NCBI GenBank assembly: GCA_051646185.1
Contig: JBOFCS010000214.1
Location: 1-7,870, forward strand
DNA: 7,870 nucleotides
Source: JBOFCS01 sp051646185
GTDB lineage: Bacteria; Actinomycetota; Actinomycetes; Mycobacteriales; Mycobacteriaceae
Direction of reading: 5' to 3'
Shown here: piece after piece, positions 6,384-7,870 of the stretch
How the letters are laid out: every line of letters starts with the position of its first letter
How positions within the stretch are numbered: the stretch's first letter is position 1
Made by a program: the position numbers and the translations under genes
The notes under the pieces: generated by a model
Seen by the model: only the letters and a program-made list of their open reading frames with translations
Database searches by the model: none
What the model was told of the DNA's origin: nothing

Positions 6384-7670
6384 TCATATCGGTGCTAAAA
6401 AACTAGCCAAGGCTGCGGTGTACATAGGGATATCAGCTGCACCCATCAGCTCTCGGGCAGAGTGCATAGCAAGCTGAGCGGCACCCACATCAACAGTTAC
6501 CATCCCGGTGCGCGAGGCAGTAATCGGACCAATGGTTGATCCACAAGGCAGATCCGCCCTATGCGCATATCGCTGCAGTGAAACCCCTGCCTGCGCACAG
6601 GCCAACATAAAAGCGCCAGCGCCCCTAGAATCTGAAGCGTAACGCAAATTTTGATTCACTTTGAGCACCGGCCCCGCATTCATCTCAATAAAATGCGAAG
6701 GTTCATGGCGCTCGGGGTAGTTGGGGTGAGTTGCATGGGCCATATCACCAGAAGCGCAGAGCGAAGAAGCTATACGACGCAGGAAGTCCTCACGCCCCGA
6801 TCCCGTGCCTAAAGCAATTCGCTCCAAAACCGAATTGAGTAGATCAGAAAAAGCACCCCGCTCCGACATACTGCCCACTTCTTCGTGATCAAACAATGCC
6901 AGCACTGGAATATAGTCGCCAGGCTGTTCAATTGCCTCAAATAAAGCGGATAGCCCTGCATAGCAAGTAGTTTGGTTATCCAGTCGGGGTGCGCTAATAA
7001 ATTCCTTCTCATGACCTAGCAGTGAGCTTGGGTTTATATCATGGGTCATCAATTCCCAACTCAATACCTCCGCAGGATCTACCTCAGATTGCTCAGCCAC
7101 AAAATTGATAAAAGACCCAGACGAACCCAAACCCCATACCGCATTCAAGTGGCGCTGTGGATCTAACTCAATGCCTTTGCGGTTTTCGGATAGATGGATG
7201 GCCAATTGTGGCACCCGAAGAATGGACTGATTGAGACAAACAAGCTTGTCCTGCACAGTATTTCCTGATCGAATAGTAAGTCTTCCGGAAATTCCCAAAT
7301 CACGATCAAGCCACGAATTCAGCCATGCCCCACCGTAAGGCTCAAGCCCAACCATGCGCAAACCTGCCATAAATAAATCTGGATTTTGTTTAACCCGCAA
7401 GTTTGGACTATCCGTATGCCCCCCTATCACACGGAAAGGGAAGAGAGAACCATGTTCGCTACTCCAGGCAACCATTGATCCACCTCGCACTACGAAGTAG
7501 CGACCACCAACCGTGGGCCAAATATCAGTCTCGGCAACCTGTATAAAACCTTTTTCCAGCAGTCGATCTGCCACGGTTCTACACAGATGGAACGGGGAAG
7601 GGGATGCATCAATAAAACTGCATAATCCTTCGGCGGTAGCTGAGGTATCATTCATGGCTGATAAGGACAT
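6384..7670 (-). CDS. M18-family metallo-aminopeptidase (aspartyl aminopeptidase type)
   Basis: A 428-residue cytosolic dinuclear-zinc aminopeptidase that removes N-terminal residues from peptides. It keeps every expected active-site element: HTDSPNLRVK (His85), RLDNQ (Asp231, bridging), FDHEEVGS (catalytic Glu263 and Zn ligand Glu264), DMAHATHPNYPERH (Asp309) and AMHSARELMG (His403). These assignments follow the known human DNPEP ligand set. GSTIGPITASRTGM (377-390) is also typical. The frame extends to a GTG at 7700, but I prefer the ATG at 7670, because AGGGA (7681-7685) lies 10 nt before it and the extra 10 residues do not look like the family; a third in-frame ATG at 7655 has no ribosome site. 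Substrate preference (acidic residues in some members) cannot be read from sequence. It leads into the VOC gene, and in mycobacteria the homologue is called pepC and sits near purL. Confidence 0.96.
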   Translation of the reverse strand: MSLSAMNDTSATAEGLCSFIDASPSPFHLCRTVADRLLEKGFIQVAETDIWPTVGGRYFVVRGGSMVAWSSEHGSLFPFRVIGGHTDSPNLRVKQNPDLFMAGLRMVGLEPYGGAWLNSWLDRDLGISGRLTIRSGNTVQDKLVCLNQSILRVPQLAIHLSENRKGIELDPQRHLNAVWGLGSSGSFINFVAEQSEVDPAEVLSWELMTHDINPSSLLGHEKEFISAPRLDNQTTCYAGLSALFEAIEQPGDYIPVLALFDHEEVGSMSERGAFSDLLNSVLERIALGTGSGREDFLRRIASSLCASGDMAHATHPNYPERHEPSHFIEMNAGPVLKVNQNLRYASDSRGAGAFMLACAQAGVSLQRYAHRADLPCGSTIGPITASRTGMVTVDVGAAQLAMHSARELMGAADIPMYTAALASFLAPI

Positions 7671-7680
7671 GAATACATAA

Positions 7681-7685
7681 TCCCT
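7681..7685 (-). promoter_or_regulatory. Ribosome binding site deciding the aminopeptidase start
   Basis: AGGGA on the minus strand with a 10-nt spacer to the ATG at 7670. The upstream GTG at 7700 has no purine-rich site before it, so the shorter protein is favoured. Confidence 0.5.
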
Positions 7686-7741
7686 GCTTCCAAACTTCAC
7701 GATGCATGCGGGTAAGGACTGAAAGTTATCCCAATGGTTTA

Positions 7742-7870
7742 TTAGTCAGGGTAGACCCCCGCCACAAATACACCTTTTACCGTATTCGAGCGAATAGGCA
7801 TAACGTTTGCTACATCATAAACAGTCAAAGTTGTATCAAGACCTAGTGGTCCACCTAGATAAGCATTAAT
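7742..7870 (-). CDS. C-terminal end of an unrecognised protein, 5' part outside the window
   Basis: Reading the minus strand from the right edge, 42 codons stay open and end in two consecutive stops, TAA TAA (7744-7739). The residues include GGPLGLDTTLTVYDVANVMP and then IRSNTVKGVFVAGVYPD at the C-terminus. The alternation of short hydrophobic and polar residues suggests beta strands. I do not recognise the family. It is on the same strand as the aminopeptidase gene, 71 bp before that gene's preferred start; I see no strong terminator hairpin in the gap. The reading frame itself rests on the continuous open frame, the double stop and protein-like composition, so it is probable but not certain. 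Confidence 0.55.
   Translation of the reverse strand: MNAYLGGPLGLDTTLTVYDVANVMPIRSNTVKGVFVAGVYPD

Noticed and set aside
1..7870. Search for a defence system, prophage, IS element, CRISPR array or biosynthetic cluster
   Set aside because: All large frames are recognisable housekeeping or common small-domain genes; no transposase, spacer-repeat array, tRNA-flanked insertion or toxin-antitoxin pair was seen.

Overview
The window looks like an ordinary piece of chromosome from a moderate-GC actinobacterium, most likely Corynebacterium or a close relative in the Mycobacteriales. The evidence is the Corynebacterium-like wording of PurM, PurF and PurL, the small-type PurL that needs separate PurS and PurQ, and a bacterial SCP-like protein embedded among the purine genes. 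No mobile element, CRISPR array, tRNA, rRNA or phage gene was seen.

Left two thirds (1-5276), all on the minus strand and read from high to low coordinates: purL (FGAM synthase large subunit), a 127-residue SCP_3-type protein, purF (amidophosphoribosyltransferase) and the first 272 residues of purM (AIR synthase, cut by the window edge). These enzymes perform steps 1 (PurF), 4 (PurL) and 5 (PurM) of de novo IMP synthesis. purL and the SCP-like gene are 4 nt apart. About 100-bp spacers precede purF and purM, so they could be co-transcribed or have internal promoters. purS and purQ, the obligate partners of this PurL type, are not in the window.

Middle (5277-5477): a 201-bp divergent intergenic region. 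It holds a GCTAGT motif repeated three times at 9-bp steps, a weak promoter candidate for the rightward gene, and a short ORF that ends in a TAATG overlap with that gene.

Right third (5478-7870): a plus-strand AHSA1/SRPBCC-family gene meets, tail to tail across 20 bp, a minus-strand pair made of an M18 aminopeptidase gene followed by a small VOC (glyoxalase-fold) gene. The last 129 bases are the 3' end of an unrecognised minus-strand gene. From memory, M. tuberculosis has a similar order (pepC, Rv0801, an opposite-strand gene, purL ... Rv0807, purF, purM), so most of the window appears to be a conserved actinobacterial neighbourhood rather than a new system.

The most unusual sequence signals are a perfect 15-bp inverted repeat inside the purL coding region (4851-4887) and the triple GCTAGT repeat upstream of purL (5321-5347).
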